DNA of 64,000 bases from Mycobacterium seoulense (GTDB lineage Bacteria; Actinomycetota; Actinomycetes; Mycobacteriales; Mycobacteriaceae). The stretch is taken from NCBI RefSeq assembly GCF_010731595.1, contig NZ_AP022582.1, positions 1,736,001 through 1,800,000 on the forward strand, read 5' to 3'. Below are positions 8,389-18,562 of the stretch, piece by piece (the first letter of the stretch is position 1; each line of letters opens with the position of its first letter). The notes below the pieces were generated by a model that was not told the DNA's origin, did not search any database, and was given only the letters and a program-made list of their open reading frames with translations. A program made the position numbers and the translations under genes.

Positions 8389-11300
8389 GTGGCCGAACCG
8401 TCCGTCGCGCAGTTGCGCAAACGCCTCGACGGTCTCACCACCCGTGACGCCGCGCGCCTGGGAAGGCGCCTGAAGAATCTGCGCTCGGCGAAACCCGACA
8501 AGCTGCGGCAGCTCGCCGAGCAGATCGCCCATGCCGAAGCGCTCGTGGCCACCCGGAAAGCCGCCGTACCGACGATCAGCTATCCCGACCTGCCGGTCAG
8601 CGAGCGGCGGCAGGACATCATCGACGCGCTGCGGGCGAACCAGGTGGTCGTGGTCGCCGGCGAAACCGGTTCGGGCAAGACGACCCAATTGCCCAAGATC
8701 TGTCTCGACGCGGGCCGCGGCGTCCGCGGAACCATCGGGCACACCCAACCCCGGCGGCTGGCCGCGCGCACGGTCGCACAGCGCATCGCCGACGAACTGG
8801 GCAGCCCGCTGGGCGAAACGGTCGGCTACACCGTCCGGTTCACCGATCAGGTCAGCGACCGCACCCTGGTCAAGCTGATGACCGACGGCATCCTGCTCGC
8901 CGAGATTCAGCGCGACCGCCGCCTGCTGCGCTACGACACGCTGATCCTCGACGAGGCCCACGAGCGCAGCCTGAACGTCGACTTCCTGCTGGGCTACCTG
9001 CGGGAGCTGCTGCCGCGCCGCCCCGACCTCAAGTTGATCGTCACCTCGGCGACCATCGAGCCGCGCCGGTTCGCGGACCACTTCGGGGGTGTGCCCATCG
9101 TGGAGGTGTCCGGCCGGATGTACCCGGTGGAGATCCGGTACCGCCCTTTGGAGATCCCGATCACCGGTGGGCTCGAGGACGATCCCGATGACCCCGACAA
9201 CGAGATCGTGCGCACCGAGACCCGTGACGAGGTCGAGGCGATCGTCGACGCGATCGGTGAGCTCGAGGCCGAGCCGCCCGGGGACGTCCTGGTGTTCCTC
9301 TCGGGTGAACGCGAAATCCGGGACACCGCAGAGGCTTTGGCTGGGCTGAAACACACCGAAGTCCTTCCGTTGTACGCCCGGCTGCCGACCGCCGAGCAGC
9401 AGAAGGTGTTCGCACCCCACACCGGGCGCCGGGTCGTGCTGGCGACCAATGTCGCCGAGACGTCGCTGACCGTGCCCGGCATCCGCTATGTCGTCGACCC
9501 CGGCAACGCCCGTATTTCGCGCTACAGCCGCCGGTTGAAGGTGCAGCGGTTGCCGATCGAACCCATCTCCCAGGCGTCCGCCGCGCAACGAGCGGGCCGC
9601 TGCGGCCGGGTCGCGGCCGGCGTGTGCATCCGCCTGTATTCCGAGGAGGACTTCGCGGCCCGTCCGCGCTACACCGAGCCCGAGATCCTGCGGACCAACC
9701 TCGCCGCGGTGCTATTACAGATGGCGGCGCTGCGGCTCGGCGAGGTGGAGAACTTTCCATTTCTCGACCCACCGGACCGGCGCAGCGTCCGCGACGGTGT
9801 GCAACTGCTGCAGGAATTGGGAGCGTTCGACGGCCACGGCGCCATCACCGAACTCGGCCGTCGCTTGGCGCGGCTACCGGTCGACCCACGGCTGGGCCGG
9901 ATGATCCTGCAGGCCGAGACCGAGGGATGCGTGGCAGAGGTGCTGGTGTTGGCCGCGGCGCTGACCATCCACGACCCGCGAGAACGGCCGACCGACCGCG
10001 AGGATGCGGCCCGCCAGAAGCATGCCCGCTTCGCCGACGAGAACTCCGACTTCCTGTCCTACCTGAATCTCTGGCGCTACCTACGGGAGCGCCGGAAGAC
10101 TCTGTCGGGCAATGGGTTTCGCCGGATGTGCCGAGACGAGTTCCTGCACTATCTGCGCATCCGCGAGTGGCAGGACCTGGTCGGTCAGCTACGCGGCATC
10201 GCCCGCGACCTCGGTGTCGTCGAGTCCGGCGAACCGGCCGACCCGGCGCGGGTGCATGCGGCGGTGCTGGCCGGATTGCTGTCGCATGTGGGAATGCGCC
10301 GCGAGGACGCGCGCGACTACCTCGGCGCGCGGAACTCGCGATTCGTCCTGGCACCGGGCTCGGTGCTGACCAAGCGGCCGCCGCGGTGGGTGGTCGTCGC
10401 CGAGCTGGTCGAGACCAGCCGCCTGTACGGGCGCACCGCCGCCCGCATCCAGCCGGAGGTCGTCGAGCGCGTCGCGGGCGACCTGGTGCAGCGCACCCAC
10501 AGCGAACCGCACTGGGAAGCCGAGCGCGGCGAGGTGATGGCCTATGAGCGGGTGACGCTGTACGGCCTGCCCTTGGTTGCGCGGCGCCGGGTCGGATATG
10601 CCCGCGTCGAGCCGGCGGTGGCGCGGGAATTGTTCATCAGGCACGCGCTGGTGGAGGGCGACTGGCAGACGCGCCATCACTTCTTCCGCGACAACGCGCG
10701 ACTGCGCGCCGAGCTCGAAGCGCTGGAGGAGCGGGCCCGCCGCCGCGACCTGCTCGTGGGCGACGACGAGATCTACGCGCTGTACGACGCCCGCATCCCG
10801 GCCGAAGTCGTCTCCGCGCGGCACTTCGACGCGTGGTGGAAGAGGCAGCGCCACAAGACCCCGGAGCTGCTGACCTTCACTCGTGCCGACCTGTTGCGCA
10901 CCGGCGACACCGCCGACGCCGAGCGGCCCACCGCCTGGCATTCCGGCGACGTCACGCTGCCCCTGACCTACCGGTTCGAACCCGGCGCCGCCGACGACGG
11001 TGTCACGGTGCACGTGCCGATCGACGTGCTGGCACGGTTGGGCGGTGACGAGTTCGCCTGGCAGGTGCCGGCGCTGCGCGAGGAGCTGGTGACCGCGCTC
11101 ATCCGATCACTGCCAAAAGACCTGCGCCGCAACTTCGTTCCCGCCCCCGACGCGGCCCGCGCCGTGCTGGCCGCCATCGATCCCGGGGGAGAGCCGCTAC
11201 TGGAGGCGGTACAACGTGAATTACGGCTTCGTAGCGGGATTTTGGTGCCCATCGAAGCCTTCGACCTGGACAAGTTGCCCGCGCATTTGCGGGTGACCTT

Positions 11301-12318
11301 CGCCGTCGAATCCACCGACGGCAGCGAGATCGCCCGCGGCAAGGACCTCGGTGCGTTACAACATCGGCTGGCCGCACCCGCCCGCCAGGCGGTCGCCCGG
11401 ACGGTCGCCGGCGAGCTGGAGCGCTCTGGCCTGCGCGCCTGGCCCGAGGACCTCGGCGTGCTGCCGCGAGTCGTCGAGCGAACGGTCGACGGCCGCGCCG
11501 TGCGCGGCTTTCCCGGTTTCGTCGACGCGGGTCACGCGGTCGACCTGCGGGTGTTTGCGACGTCGGCGGAGCGGGACGGCATGCTGGGTTCAGGCACGCG
11601 CCGATTGCTGCGCTTGAGTGTGGCATCGCCGGTCAAAGCGGTTGAGCGACAACTAAGCCCACGCACACGGCTGGCGCTGGGCGCGAACCCGGACGGCTCG
11701 CTGACCGCGCTGCTCGAGGACTGCGCCGACGCCGGCGCCGACACGCTGATGCCGGGGCCGGTGTGGACCCGCGACGAGTTCGCCACGCTGCGCGATCGGG
11801 TGGGCAGCAATCTGGTGTCGACGACGGCCGACATCGCGGGCCGCGTGGAGGAGGTGTTGGCCGCTACACGGGAAGTGCAACTCCTCCTGCCCGGCCAGCC
11901 GCCGCACGCGCAGGCCGACGCCATCGCCGACATCCGCGCTCAGCTGGATCGGCTCTTGCCGCCGGGGTTCGTCACAACGACCGGACGCGCTCACCTGGCC
12001 GATCTCACCCGCTACCTGACCGCAATCCGCCGTCGCCTCGAGCGGCTGCCGCATGGGGTCGACGCGGACCGAGAGCGGATGCGGCGGGTGCGCGCCGTCC
12101 AGCACGCCTACGACGAATTGGCGCACTCCCTGCCAGCCGCACGGCGGGGGGCGGACGACATCCGCGACGTCGCGCGGCAGATCGAGGAACTGCGGGTGAG
12201 TCTGTGGGCCCAGCAGCTGGGCACCCCGCGGCCGGTGAGCGAGCAGCGGATCTACCGGGCCATCGATGCGCTTTGGGACCGATCGGCGAATCATCGCCCT
12301 CCCACTCTCAACCTATAG
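8389..12318 (+). CDS. hrpA: ATP-dependent RNA helicase HrpA
   Basis: The 1309-residue DEAH-box helicase matches E. coli HrpA in length. It has Walker A GETGSGKTT (about residue 91), the DEAH box in LILDEAHERS (about 187), motif III TSATIE, and motif VI QRAGRCGR. The helicase-associated and OB-fold regions follow, then the long HrpA-specific C-terminal DUF3418 region. HrpA acts on RNA and structured ribosomes or mRNA; in E. coli it rescues stalled ribosomes. I chose the GTG at 8389 (VAEPSVAQLRKRL) because it starts the conserved N-terminus; the frame is open further upstream without family similarity. Confidence 0.94.
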   Translation: MAEPSVAQLRKRLDGLTTRDAARLGRRLKNLRSAKPDKLRQLAEQIAHAEALVATRKAAVPTISYPDLPVSERRQDIIDALRANQVVVVAGETGSGKTTQLPKICLDAGRGVRGTIGHTQPRRLAARTVAQRIADELGSPLGETVGYTVRFTDQVSDRTLVKLMTDGILLAEIQRDRRLLRYDTLILDEAHERSLNVDFLLGYLRELLPRRPDLKLIVTSATIEPRRFADHFGGVPIVEVSGRMYPVEIRYRPLEIPITGGLEDDPDDPDNEIVRTETRDEVEAIVDAIGELEAEPPGDVLVFLSGEREIRDTAEALAGLKHTEVLPLYARLPTAEQQKVFAPHTGRRVVLATNVAETSLTVPGIRYVVDPGNARISRYSRRLKVQRLPIEPISQASAAQRAGRCGRVAAGVCIRLYSEEDFAARPRYTEPEILRTNLAAVLLQMAALRLGEVENFPFLDPPDRRSVRDGVQLLQELGAFDGHGAITELGRRLARLPVDPRLGRMILQAETEGCVAEVLVLAAALTIHDPRERPTDREDAARQKHARFADENSDFLSYLNLWRYLRERRKTLSGNGFRRMCRDEFLHYLRIREWQDLVGQLRGIARDLGVVESGEPADPARVHAAVLAGLLSHVGMRREDARDYLGARNSRFVLAPGSVLTKRPPRWVVVAELVETSRLYGRTAARIQPEVVERVAGDLVQRTHSEPHWEAERGEVMAYERVTLYGLPLVARRRVGYARVEPAVARELFIRHALVEGDWQTRHHFFRDNARLRAELEALEERARRRDLLVGDDEIYALYDARIPAEVVSARHFDAWWKRQRHKTPELLTFTRADLLRTGDTADAERPTAWHSGDVTLPLTYRFEPGAADDGVTVHVPIDVLARLGGDEFAWQVPALREELVTALIRSLPKDLRRNFVPAPDAARAVLAAIDPGGEPLLEAVQRELRLRSGILVPIEAFDLDKLPAHLRVTFAVESTDGSEIARGKDLGALQHRLAAPARQAVARTVAGELERSGLRAWPEDLGVLPRVVERTVDGRAVRGFPGFVDAGHAVDLRVFATSAERDGMLGSGTRRLLRLSVASPVKAVERQLSPRTRLALGANPDGSLTALLEDCADAGADTLMPGPVWTRDEFATLRDRVGSNLVSTTADIAGRVEEVLAATREVQLLLPGQPPHAQADAIADIRAQLDRLLPPGFVTTTGRAHLADLTRYLTAIRRRLERLPHGVDADRERMRRVRAVQHAYDELAHSLPAARRGADDIRDVARQIEELRVSLWAQQLGTPRPVSEQRIYRAIDALWDRSANHRPPTLNL

Positions 12319-12405
12319 CGCACCGGGGGGCTTGCGGCAAGGGCCGGGTAATGCCGCACAATCGCTGGCCGAAGCCGAATTTCGCTCTGGTCTGGGGGTT
12401 TGAAA

Positions 12406-13896
12406 ATGTCGTCGCACGAAAACGTCGACCACGCGGTGCTGGTGGCCGGAGGGGGTCCGACGGGGCTGATGCTGGCCGGTGAATTGGCGTTGGCGGGGGC
12501 CGATACGGCGATAGTCGAGCGGCGCGCCGGCCAGGACGTCATCGGTGCACGCGCCGGCGGTCTGCATGCGCGCACCATCGAGGTTCTCGATCAGCGAGGG
12601 ATCGCCGACCGGTTCCTTGCCCGCGGACAAGTCGCCCAGGTCACCGGGTTCTCCCAGATTCGTCTGGACATCAGCGACTTTCCCACCCGCCACCCGTACG
12701 GACTCGCGCTGTGGCAGAACGAGATTGAACGCATACTCGCCGACTGGGTCAACGAGCTGGGAGTGCGATTCTATCGCGGACACGAGGTGACGGGCATCGC
12801 CCAAGACCGCGGCGGCGTGGACGTCGCGTTGTCCGACGGCCGGTCTCTGCGAGGGGGATACCTCGTCGGCTGCGACGGTGGACGCAGCGCGGTCCGCAAG
12901 GCCGCCGGCATCGACTTCCCCGGGTGGGAGCCGACCACCAGCTACCTGCTCGCCGAGGTCGAAATGGATTTCGGGACAGGCGAACCGCCGGAATGGGGAA
13001 TCCGCCACGACGCGCTTGGAGTCCACTCCCTGGCCGCGGCGGAGGATGGGCGGGTGCGGGTGATGGTCACCGAGCAGCGCCTCGAGCCCAACGGCGAACC
13101 TACGTTGCGCGACCTGACCGAGGCGCTCACCGCCGTCTACGGGACGGATTACGGGATTCACAGTCCCGCTTGGCTTTCCAGGTTCACCGACATGGCGCGA
13201 CAGGCCGCGACCTATCGTGACGGACGCGTCCTGCTGGCCGGTGACGCCGCGCATGTTCACCATCCCGTCGGCGGACAGGGCCTGAATACCGGCGTGCAGG
13301 ACGCGGTCAACCTGGGATGGAAGCTGGGACAGGTGGTCAACGGGTTCGCGCCCGACGGGCTGCTCGACACCTACCACGCCGAACGGCACCCGATCGCCGC
13401 GCGGGTGCTGCGCAACTCGATCGCGCAAATGGCGCTTCTTCGCCCGGATGACCGCACGAAAGCGGTGCGCGACATCATGTCTGAGCTGCTCGACATGGAC
13501 GAACCTCGCAAACGGTTCGCCGGCATGATGTCCGGCCTGGACATCCGTTACGACTTGGGCGACGGACACCCACTGCTCGGACGCCGCGTGCCCGATCTCG
13601 AGGTGCTCACCGCTGACGGCCCGCTGCGGATTTTCACGCTGCTGCACCGGGCCCGGCCGGTGTTGCTCAACCTCGGCGAACCCCGCCGGTTCGACATCCC
13701 CGCGTGGGCGGATCGGGTCCGGCTGATCGACGCGGAATATGCGGGCACCTGGGAGCTTCCCGTAGTCGGCGCGGTCAGGCCTCCAGCCGCGGTGTTGATC
13801 CGTCCGGACGGGCACGTCGCCTGGGTGGACGGATGCGGCGATTCCGAACTCGGGGACGCGCTCGCCGCGTGGTGCGGCGCCCCACGCGTCGCCTAG
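12406..13896 (+). CDS. Class A FAD-dependent aromatic monooxygenase
   Basis: The 496-residue flavoprotein has the FAD-binding motif AGGGPTG (residues 14-20), the DG motif (LVGCDGGRSAVRKAAG) and the GD motif LLAGDAAHVHHPVGGQGLN. The C-terminal ~100 residues form the thioredoxin-like domain seen in the PgaE/RIFMO-type hydroxylases. It should hydroxylate an aromatic or polyketide substrate with NAD(P)H and O2. Rifampicin monooxygenases belong to this group, but nothing here proves that substrate. The ATG at 12406 has GGGGG seven bases upstream; a TTG at 12400 is the alternative. It stands alone downstream of hrpA. Confidence 0.88.
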   Translation: MSSHENVDHAVLVAGGGPTGLMLAGELALAGADTAIVERRAGQDVIGARAGGLHARTIEVLDQRGIADRFLARGQVAQVTGFSQIRLDISDFPTRHPYGLALWQNEIERILADWVNELGVRFYRGHEVTGIAQDRGGVDVALSDGRSLRGGYLVGCDGGRSAVRKAAGIDFPGWEPTTSYLLAEVEMDFGTGEPPEWGIRHDALGVHSLAAAEDGRVRVMVTEQRLEPNGEPTLRDLTEALTAVYGTDYGIHSPAWLSRFTDMARQAATYRDGRVLLAGDAAHVHHPVGGQGLNTGVQDAVNLGWKLGQVVNGFAPDGLLDTYHAERHPIAARVLRNSIAQMALLRPDDRTKAVRDIMSELLDMDEPRKRFAGMMSGLDIRYDLGDGHPLLGRRVPDLEVLTADGPLRIFTLLHRARPVLLNLGEPRRFDIPAWADRVRLIDAEYAGTWELPVVGAVRPPAAVLIRPDGHVAWVDGCGDSELGDALAAWCGAPRVA

Positions 13897-13899
13897 GTT

Positions 13900-14064
13900 C
13901 TAATCCGGCGGTTCGTCGTCCGCGCCGCGGGTGGGGGCGCTTTCCCGGTCGCTGGGCTTGCCGTCAACGCCCTCGGCCTCCCGGTCGTCGGCGACTTTCT
14001 CTTCGAGCCGGTCGACGATGTTCTCCAGCTCCTGACCGAACGAGTCTTTGTCGGGTGTGGTCAT
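13900..14064 (-). CDS. Small acidic protein, paralogue of the one at 6893
   Basis: The 54-residue protein begins MTTPDKDSFGQELENIVDRL and ends DDEPPD. It shares an N-terminal MTxPDK, the central LENIVDxLxEKVA, GKPSxRE and the EPPD tail with the protein at 6893-7063. It is highly acidic and partly helical. It lies tail-to-tail with the flavin monooxygenase and divergent from zwf. No function is recognised. Confidence 0.7.
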   Translation of the reverse strand: MTTPDKDSFGQELENIVDRLEEKVADDREAEGVDGKPSDRESAPTRGADDEPPD

Positions 14065-14239
14065 ATCGCTTTCCATCGGCTGTGGTCGGGTTCCGCCCCG
14101 TCGGTATCCAGTACCCCGTCGGCCGGGTGGTAACCGGGTGGGGATTGTGATCCTGGGTTCGCCACGTGATGAGCCGGGCTCGTCGCTGCCAGGGGTGACG
14201 GACGCGACATAACGGCGCGGCGGTGGAAGTATCGCAGGT

Positions 14240-15739
14240 GTGGCCGACAAGAAACCGCAGACCATCTCTTACCCGGCGGCCGATGGACGTCCGCGCCGCC
14301 ACGAGACCGAACGGCTCGACCCCCACGTCATCGTCCTCTTCGGCGCGACGGGGGATCTGGCCAAACGCAAGCTGATCCCGGGCCTGGCCTATCTGGATCA
14401 GTCCGAGCTCGCACCCGACATCCATATCGTCGCGACGTCGCTGGAAGACATGAGTGACGACGAATTCCGCGAGATCGCCAAAGACGCGATCGAATCGTTC
14501 GGCGCGCACAAGCTCACACCCGAGCAGTGGTCCAACTTCGCGAAGATCCTCACCTACGTCCCGCAGGGCGCCGGGCCGGAAGCACTGGCCGCGGCGGTCG
14601 CCGACGCCGAAGCCGAACTGGGACCCGACGTCAGGCGTCTGCATTACCTGTCGGTGCCGCCGAAGGCGGCACGCGAGGTCATCACCATGCTGAGCGACGC
14701 CAAGCTCGTCGAGCGTTCGAGGGTGGTGATGGAGAAGCCGTTCGGGACGGACTTCGCGAGCGCGGTGGCACTCAACGACTTCGTGCACGAAACGTTCGAG
14801 GAATCCCAGATCTTCCGTATCGACCACTTCCTGGGCAAGGAGGCCGCCCAGAACATCTTGGCGTTCCGCTTCGCCAACGGTCTGTTCGAGCCGATCTGGA
14901 ACCGCAACTTCATCGACCACATCCAGATCGACATCCCCGAAGCACTCGGCCTGGATCAGCGGGCAAACTTCTATGAGGAGACCGGCGCCTACAAGGACAT
15001 GGTCGTGACCCACCTCTTCCAGGTGATGGCGTTCGTGGTCATGGAGCCGCCGACGGCGCTCGAACCCTTTGCCATCAGCGAAGAAAAGAACAAGGTGTTC
15101 CGGTCGATGCTGCCGGTCAAGCCTTCCAACGTCGTACGCGGCCAGTACAACGGATACCGCGACGAAAAAGGCGTGGCGAAGGATTCCGATACCGAGACGT
15201 TCATCGCCCTCAAGGTCGGCATCGACAACTGGCGCTGGGCCGGCGTGCCCATCTATCTCCGTACCGGCAAGAAGATGGCCGAGGGCATCCGCATCATCTC
15301 GATCGCGTTCCGTGAGGCGCCCCGGACGATGTTTCCCCCCGGCTCCGGGGTCGGCACTCAGGGTCCCGATCACCTCACGTTCGACCTCGCCGACAACTCG
15401 AAGGTGTCGCTGTCTTTCTACGGCAAGCGACCGGGCCCCGGCATGAAGCTGGACAAGCTGTCCATGCAGTTCTCCTCCCAGGAGATCGGCACCGTCGTGG
15501 ACGTGCTGGAGGCCTACGAACGGCTCATTCTCGACGCGATGCGGGGTGACCACACGCTGTTCACCACTGCGGAGGGCATCGAATCATTGTGGGAGCGTTC
15601 GCAGGAGCTGCTCGACGACCCACCTCCGGCGAAGATGTACCAGCCGGGCACCTGGGGCCCCAACGCCATTCATCAACTGATCGCACCCAATGCCTGGCGG
15701 TTGCCCTTCGAGCGGGAGTGGCGTGACGTCAGGGGCTGA
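14240..15739 (+). CDS. zwf: Glucose-6-phosphate 1-dehydrogenase
   Basis: The 499-residue enzyme has the NAD(P)-binding motif LFGATGDLAKRKLIPGLAYL and the substrate/active-site signature RIDHFLGKE (about residue 194). It oxidises glucose-6-phosphate to 6-phosphogluconolactone, the entry step of the oxidative pentose phosphate pathway and a source of NADPH. The start is the GTG at 14240 (VADKKPQTISYP). Mycobacteria often carry two zwf genes; here the usual neighbours opcA, tal and tkt are absent, so this may be the stand-alone paralogue. Confidence 0.95.
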   Translation: MADKKPQTISYPAADGRPRRHETERLDPHVIVLFGATGDLAKRKLIPGLAYLDQSELAPDIHIVATSLEDMSDDEFREIAKDAIESFGAHKLTPEQWSNFAKILTYVPQGAGPEALAAAVADAEAELGPDVRRLHYLSVPPKAAREVITMLSDAKLVERSRVVMEKPFGTDFASAVALNDFVHETFEESQIFRIDHFLGKEAAQNILAFRFANGLFEPIWNRNFIDHIQIDIPEALGLDQRANFYEETGAYKDMVVTHLFQVMAFVVMEPPTALEPFAISEEKNKVFRSMLPVKPSNVVRGQYNGYRDEKGVAKDSDTETFIALKVGIDNWRWAGVPIYLRTGKKMAEGIRIISIAFREAPRTMFPPGSGVGTQGPDHLTFDLADNSKVSLSFYGKRPGPGMKLDKLSMQFSSQEIGTVVDVLEAYERLILDAMRGDHTLFTTAEGIESLWERSQELLDDPPPAKMYQPGTWGPNAIHQLIAPNAWRLPFEREWRDVRG

Positions 15740-15820
15740 CTGCACCCCGGTTAGCCGGATCGGTCCGGGCCAACCCAGGGCATATGACGAATAGGACCAA
15801 CACCACCGAAGACGTCGCCT

Positions 15821-16744
15821 TCAGCCCAATTGGGCGCTGATGTAGGTGACGGCGTGCCGGAATACCCGGAGGATCTCGGTGTCGGGAACGACGAATCCGT
15901 AGTCGGCGTATAGCTGCTCGGTGGGGTAGGGGGTGACGGCCCAGCCGTGGGCGGCCAAATGCTCTGCCGCGGCTTGGCGTTCCCCCTGCCACACCAGGTC
16001 GGCGACGTCGATGTCCAGCCCGTGCTTACGCCAGGTGCTGCGCATCGCCCGGGCGCGTTCGTCGCTGAACACGCCCATGTCGGTGATGTTCTCGGTGGCC
16101 AGCCGGCTGCCCGGTGCGCTGAGCGCGGTGATGTTGTCCAGCAGCCGATCCTGTGCCTGCGGCGGCAGGTAGGGGAGCAACCCTTCAGCGATCCAGGCCG
16201 TCGGCGCCGCCGCGTCAAAGCCGTTGTCGCGCAACGCTGTCGGCCAATCATCGCGCAGATCGATGCCAACCGTCCGGCGTTCGGCGGTCGGTTCGGCGCC
16301 GATCCGGGCCAGCGTGTCGCTCTTGAACGCGATGACTTGGGGCTGATCGACTTCGTAAACCACGCTGCCCGCCGGCCAGGACAACCGGTAGGCACGGGCG
16401 TCGAGTCCGGCGGCCAAGATGACGGCCTGACGTAGGCCGGCGCTGGTCGCGGATGTGAGGAAATCGTCGAAGAACCTGGTGCGCACGGTGATCTGCTCGC
16501 GGCGCTGCTGCAGGGTCAAGGGCATGTCGTCGCTGTCGAGCGGAATCTCGCCGTCGAGCATGCGCACGAAGAACGGGTGTCCGACCGCGCGCACCAACGG
16601 TTCGGCGAACCGGTCATCGAGCAGCGCATCCGGGCCGCGGGAGGCCAGCGCTCGGGACGCGGCAACCATCGTCGCGGTCGCCCCGACGCTGGAGGCCAAA
16701 TCCCAGCTGTCACCCTCGGCGCGCGCAGAACCAAGTGCTGACAC
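15821..16744 (-). CDS. SAM-dependent methyltransferase, TIGR00027 family
   Basis: The 307-residue protein belongs to the large mycobacterial TIGR00027 family. Signs are [20 protein letters not shown] at the N-terminus, the motif [18 protein letters not shown], and the downstream YEVDQP and [13 protein letters not shown]. The GTG at 16744 is preceded by GGAGGGAG and gives the family start. Substrates of the family are mostly unknown, but the Ppm2-like and leucine-carboxyl-methyltransferase-like fold suggests small-molecule methylation. It is divergent from the CitE-like gene. Confidence 0.9.
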   Translation of the reverse strand: MSALGSARAEGDSWDLASSVGATATMVAASRALASRGPDALLDDRFAEPLVRAVGHPFFVRMLDGEIPLDSDDMPLTLQQRREQITVRTRFFDDFLTSATSAGLRQAVILAAGLDARAYRLSWPAGSVVYEVDQPQVIAFKSDTLARIGAEPTAERRTVGIDLRDDWPTALRDNGFDAAAPTAWIAEGLLPYLPPQAQDRLLDNITALSAPGSRLATENITDMGVFSDERARAMRSTWRKHGLDIDVADLVWQGERQAAAEHLAAHGWAVTPYPTEQLYADYGFVVPDTEILRVFRHAVTYISAQLG

Positions 16745-16908
16745 CGGCCACTCCCTCCGGGGATACAGCCGCCGCGGCGGCCAATTCGCGTTTCGGAGGT
16801 TCACCGCGGATGGGCCGCGCGGCTCAACCACCCGTATCGAAGGGTACTTTCTGGCTATGTCGCACCCCCCACGCACCCTCTGAGCCCGACGACAGGAAGC
16901 GAATCTTG

Positions 16909-17790
16909 ATGGCACCAACCCTGCGCCCGCGCCGCTCGGCCTTGTACCTACCCGGCAACAAGCCCCGGGCATTGGAGAAGGGAAAATCGCTGCCCGCGGA
17001 CGTGGTGATGTTTGACCTCGAGGATGCCGTCGGACCCGACGCCAAAGCCGATTCGCGGACGACGGTGTGCGAGGCGGTCGCGTCGGGCGGCTACGGGCCC
17101 CGCGAGGTCGTGGTGCGCATCAACGGTTTAGACACCGAATGGCACGACGCGGACTTGGCGGCGGTGGCGGGCTCGGCCGCCGACGGGGTGCTGGTGCCGA
17201 AGGTCGAGTCGAGGGAGCAGGTGCAAGCGCTGGTCGAGAAGCTGGACAGGCTGCGGGCACCGGAGTCGTTGCAGCTGTGGGTGATGATCGAAACGCCGCG
17301 TTCCTTCCTGAGGGCCGAGGAGATCGCCTCGGCCAGCGATCGATTGGCCGCGCTGGTGGTCGGCACCAACGACCTGGTGAACGATCTGCACGCAGTGCAC
17401 GTGCCCGGGCGCGCGCCCGTCGTCGGCGCGCTGTCGTTGGCGGTGCTGGGAGCCAGGGCAGCCGGGAAGGTGATCCTCGACGGCGTGTTCAACGACATCA
17501 CCGACGAGGACGGCTTTCGAGCCGAGGCTCGACAAGGCCGCGAAATGGGTTTCGACGGCAAGACTTTGATCCATCCGTCGCAGATCGGCCCCGCCAACGA
17601 CTTGTTCGGCCCCTCGCAACAAGAACTCGCCGACGCCCGCAAAGTCGTCGCGGCCTACCAGGAGGCACGGGCCGCGGGGACCAGTGTCATCACGGTGGAC
17701 GGCCGCATGATCGAGAGCCTGCACGTCCGCAACGCCGAGCGGATCCTCGCCCTTGCGGACCTCATCGCGGAACTGGCATCCGCATCCTAG
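16909..17790 (+). CDS. HpcH/HpaI aldolase family, CitE-like acyl-CoA lyase
   Basis: The 293-residue TIM-barrel protein begins with the CitE signature [18 protein letters not shown]. It also has [19 protein letters not shown], a metal-binding LEDAV/IETPRS pair, and [13 protein letters not shown] near the C-terminus. Stand-alone mycobacterial CitE homologues such as Rv2498c act on beta-hydroxyacyl-CoA thioesters, not as true citrate lyase subunits, because the alpha and gamma subunits are missing. That is also the case here. The ATG at 16909 has AGGAAG upstream. It is convergent with the lipoprotein gene at 17816. Confidence 0.88.
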   Translation: MAPTLRPRRSALYLPGNKPRALEKGKSLPADVVMFDLEDAVGPDAKADSRTTVCEAVASGGYGPREVVVRINGLDTEWHDADLAAVAGSAADGVLVPKVESREQVQALVEKLDRLRAPESLQLWVMIETPRSFLRAEEIASASDRLAALVVGTNDLVNDLHAVHVPGRAPVVGALSLAVLGARAAGKVILDGVFNDITDEDGFRAEARQGREMGFDGKTLIHPSQIGPANDLFGPSQQELADARKVVAAYQEARAAGTSVITVDGRMIESLHVRNAERILALADLIAELASAS

Positions 17791-17815
17791 GCGCCGGGCC
17801 GACAGCGCAAGCGGT

Positions 17816-18562
17816 TCACTGCTTGTCGACCTTGGCGGCGATCTGGCCGGCGAGCTTGACCGCCAGGTCTGCCGGGTCCTTGCGGACCGCGCCGACATCG
17901 ATCGCAACGTTGTTGCGTACCGTCAGCGCGCGCTGGCAGGTCATGCTCAGCAGGACGCTGCCGTTGTCGCGCAGTGTCATGGTCAGGGTCGTGCTCAACA
18001 CTCCGTTGGCGTTGGAGACCGGTCCCACCTGCCACGCCGTCTCGGGGGTGTCCGTTCCCGCCGGTGTGGTGAACTGGCGGTTGGCGCACGCCGGCCAGCG
18101 CTGTGCCGAGGTGGTGAAGAAGGCGTTCGCCTCTTTGGCGGACGGGAACAGCACCAGCACCTGGTCCACCTGGGGGTCCGGTTCGTTCGAATTCGGGGGA
18201 AGGGACGCAACCTCTTCGTCGCCGCTGGCAGCGGTGTAACCGCTGCCGGCATAAACGGGAGCCTCCCCGGGGCCCATGGCGTAGAGGCAGTCATCAGGGA
18301 ATTTCCAGCCCGCGGGCCATGGCTGCTTCGCATTGTCGTCTTGCAGCTTGTCGTTCTTCTCCTTGCTCTTCGACCCGGTGACGCCCAGCGCGCTGTCCAT
18401 CTCCGCCGAGGTGAGCAACAAGCCCGCCAGCGCGGGCTGCGCGACCGGGGGACGGGTCGAGGTCGTGGTCGAAGAGCCGGCGGAGCCATCGTGGCTGCCG
18501 CCGCATGCGGCAACCAGAATCCCGATGGCGGCCGCGGACACTGCGGCTGATAGTTGGCGCAT
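17816..18562 (-). CDS. Lipoprotein with PknH-like sensor domain
   Basis: The 248-residue protein has a lipobox (GILVAACGG, Cys at residue 20), then a Ser/Thr-rich linker and an extracellular domain. The domain, with LTSAEMDSALGV, FPSAKEANAFFTTS and two cysteine-containing segments, resembles the PknH extracellular sensor domain family common in mycobacterial lipoproteins. It should be anchored on the outer face of the plasma membrane. No kinase is adjacent. The ligand is unknown. Confidence 0.8.
   Translation of the reverse strand: MRQLSAAVSAAAIGILVAACGGSHDGSAGSSTTTSTRPPVAQPALAGLLLTSAEMDSALGVTGSKSKEKNDKLQDDNAKQPWPAGWKFPDDCLYAMGPGEAPVYAGSGYTAASGDEEVASLPPNSNEPDPQVDQVLVLFPSAKEANAFFTTSAQRWPACANRQFTTPAGTDTPETAWQVGPVSNANGVLSTTLTMTLRDNGSVLLSMTCQRALTVRNNVAIDVGAVRKDPADLAVKLAGQIAAKVDKQ

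Noticed and set aside
13964..15553. A 529-codon minus-strand frame across zwf
   Set aside because: It is the antisense of a clear glucose-6-phosphate dehydrogenase gene; only the 54-residue protein in another frame near its end is supported.
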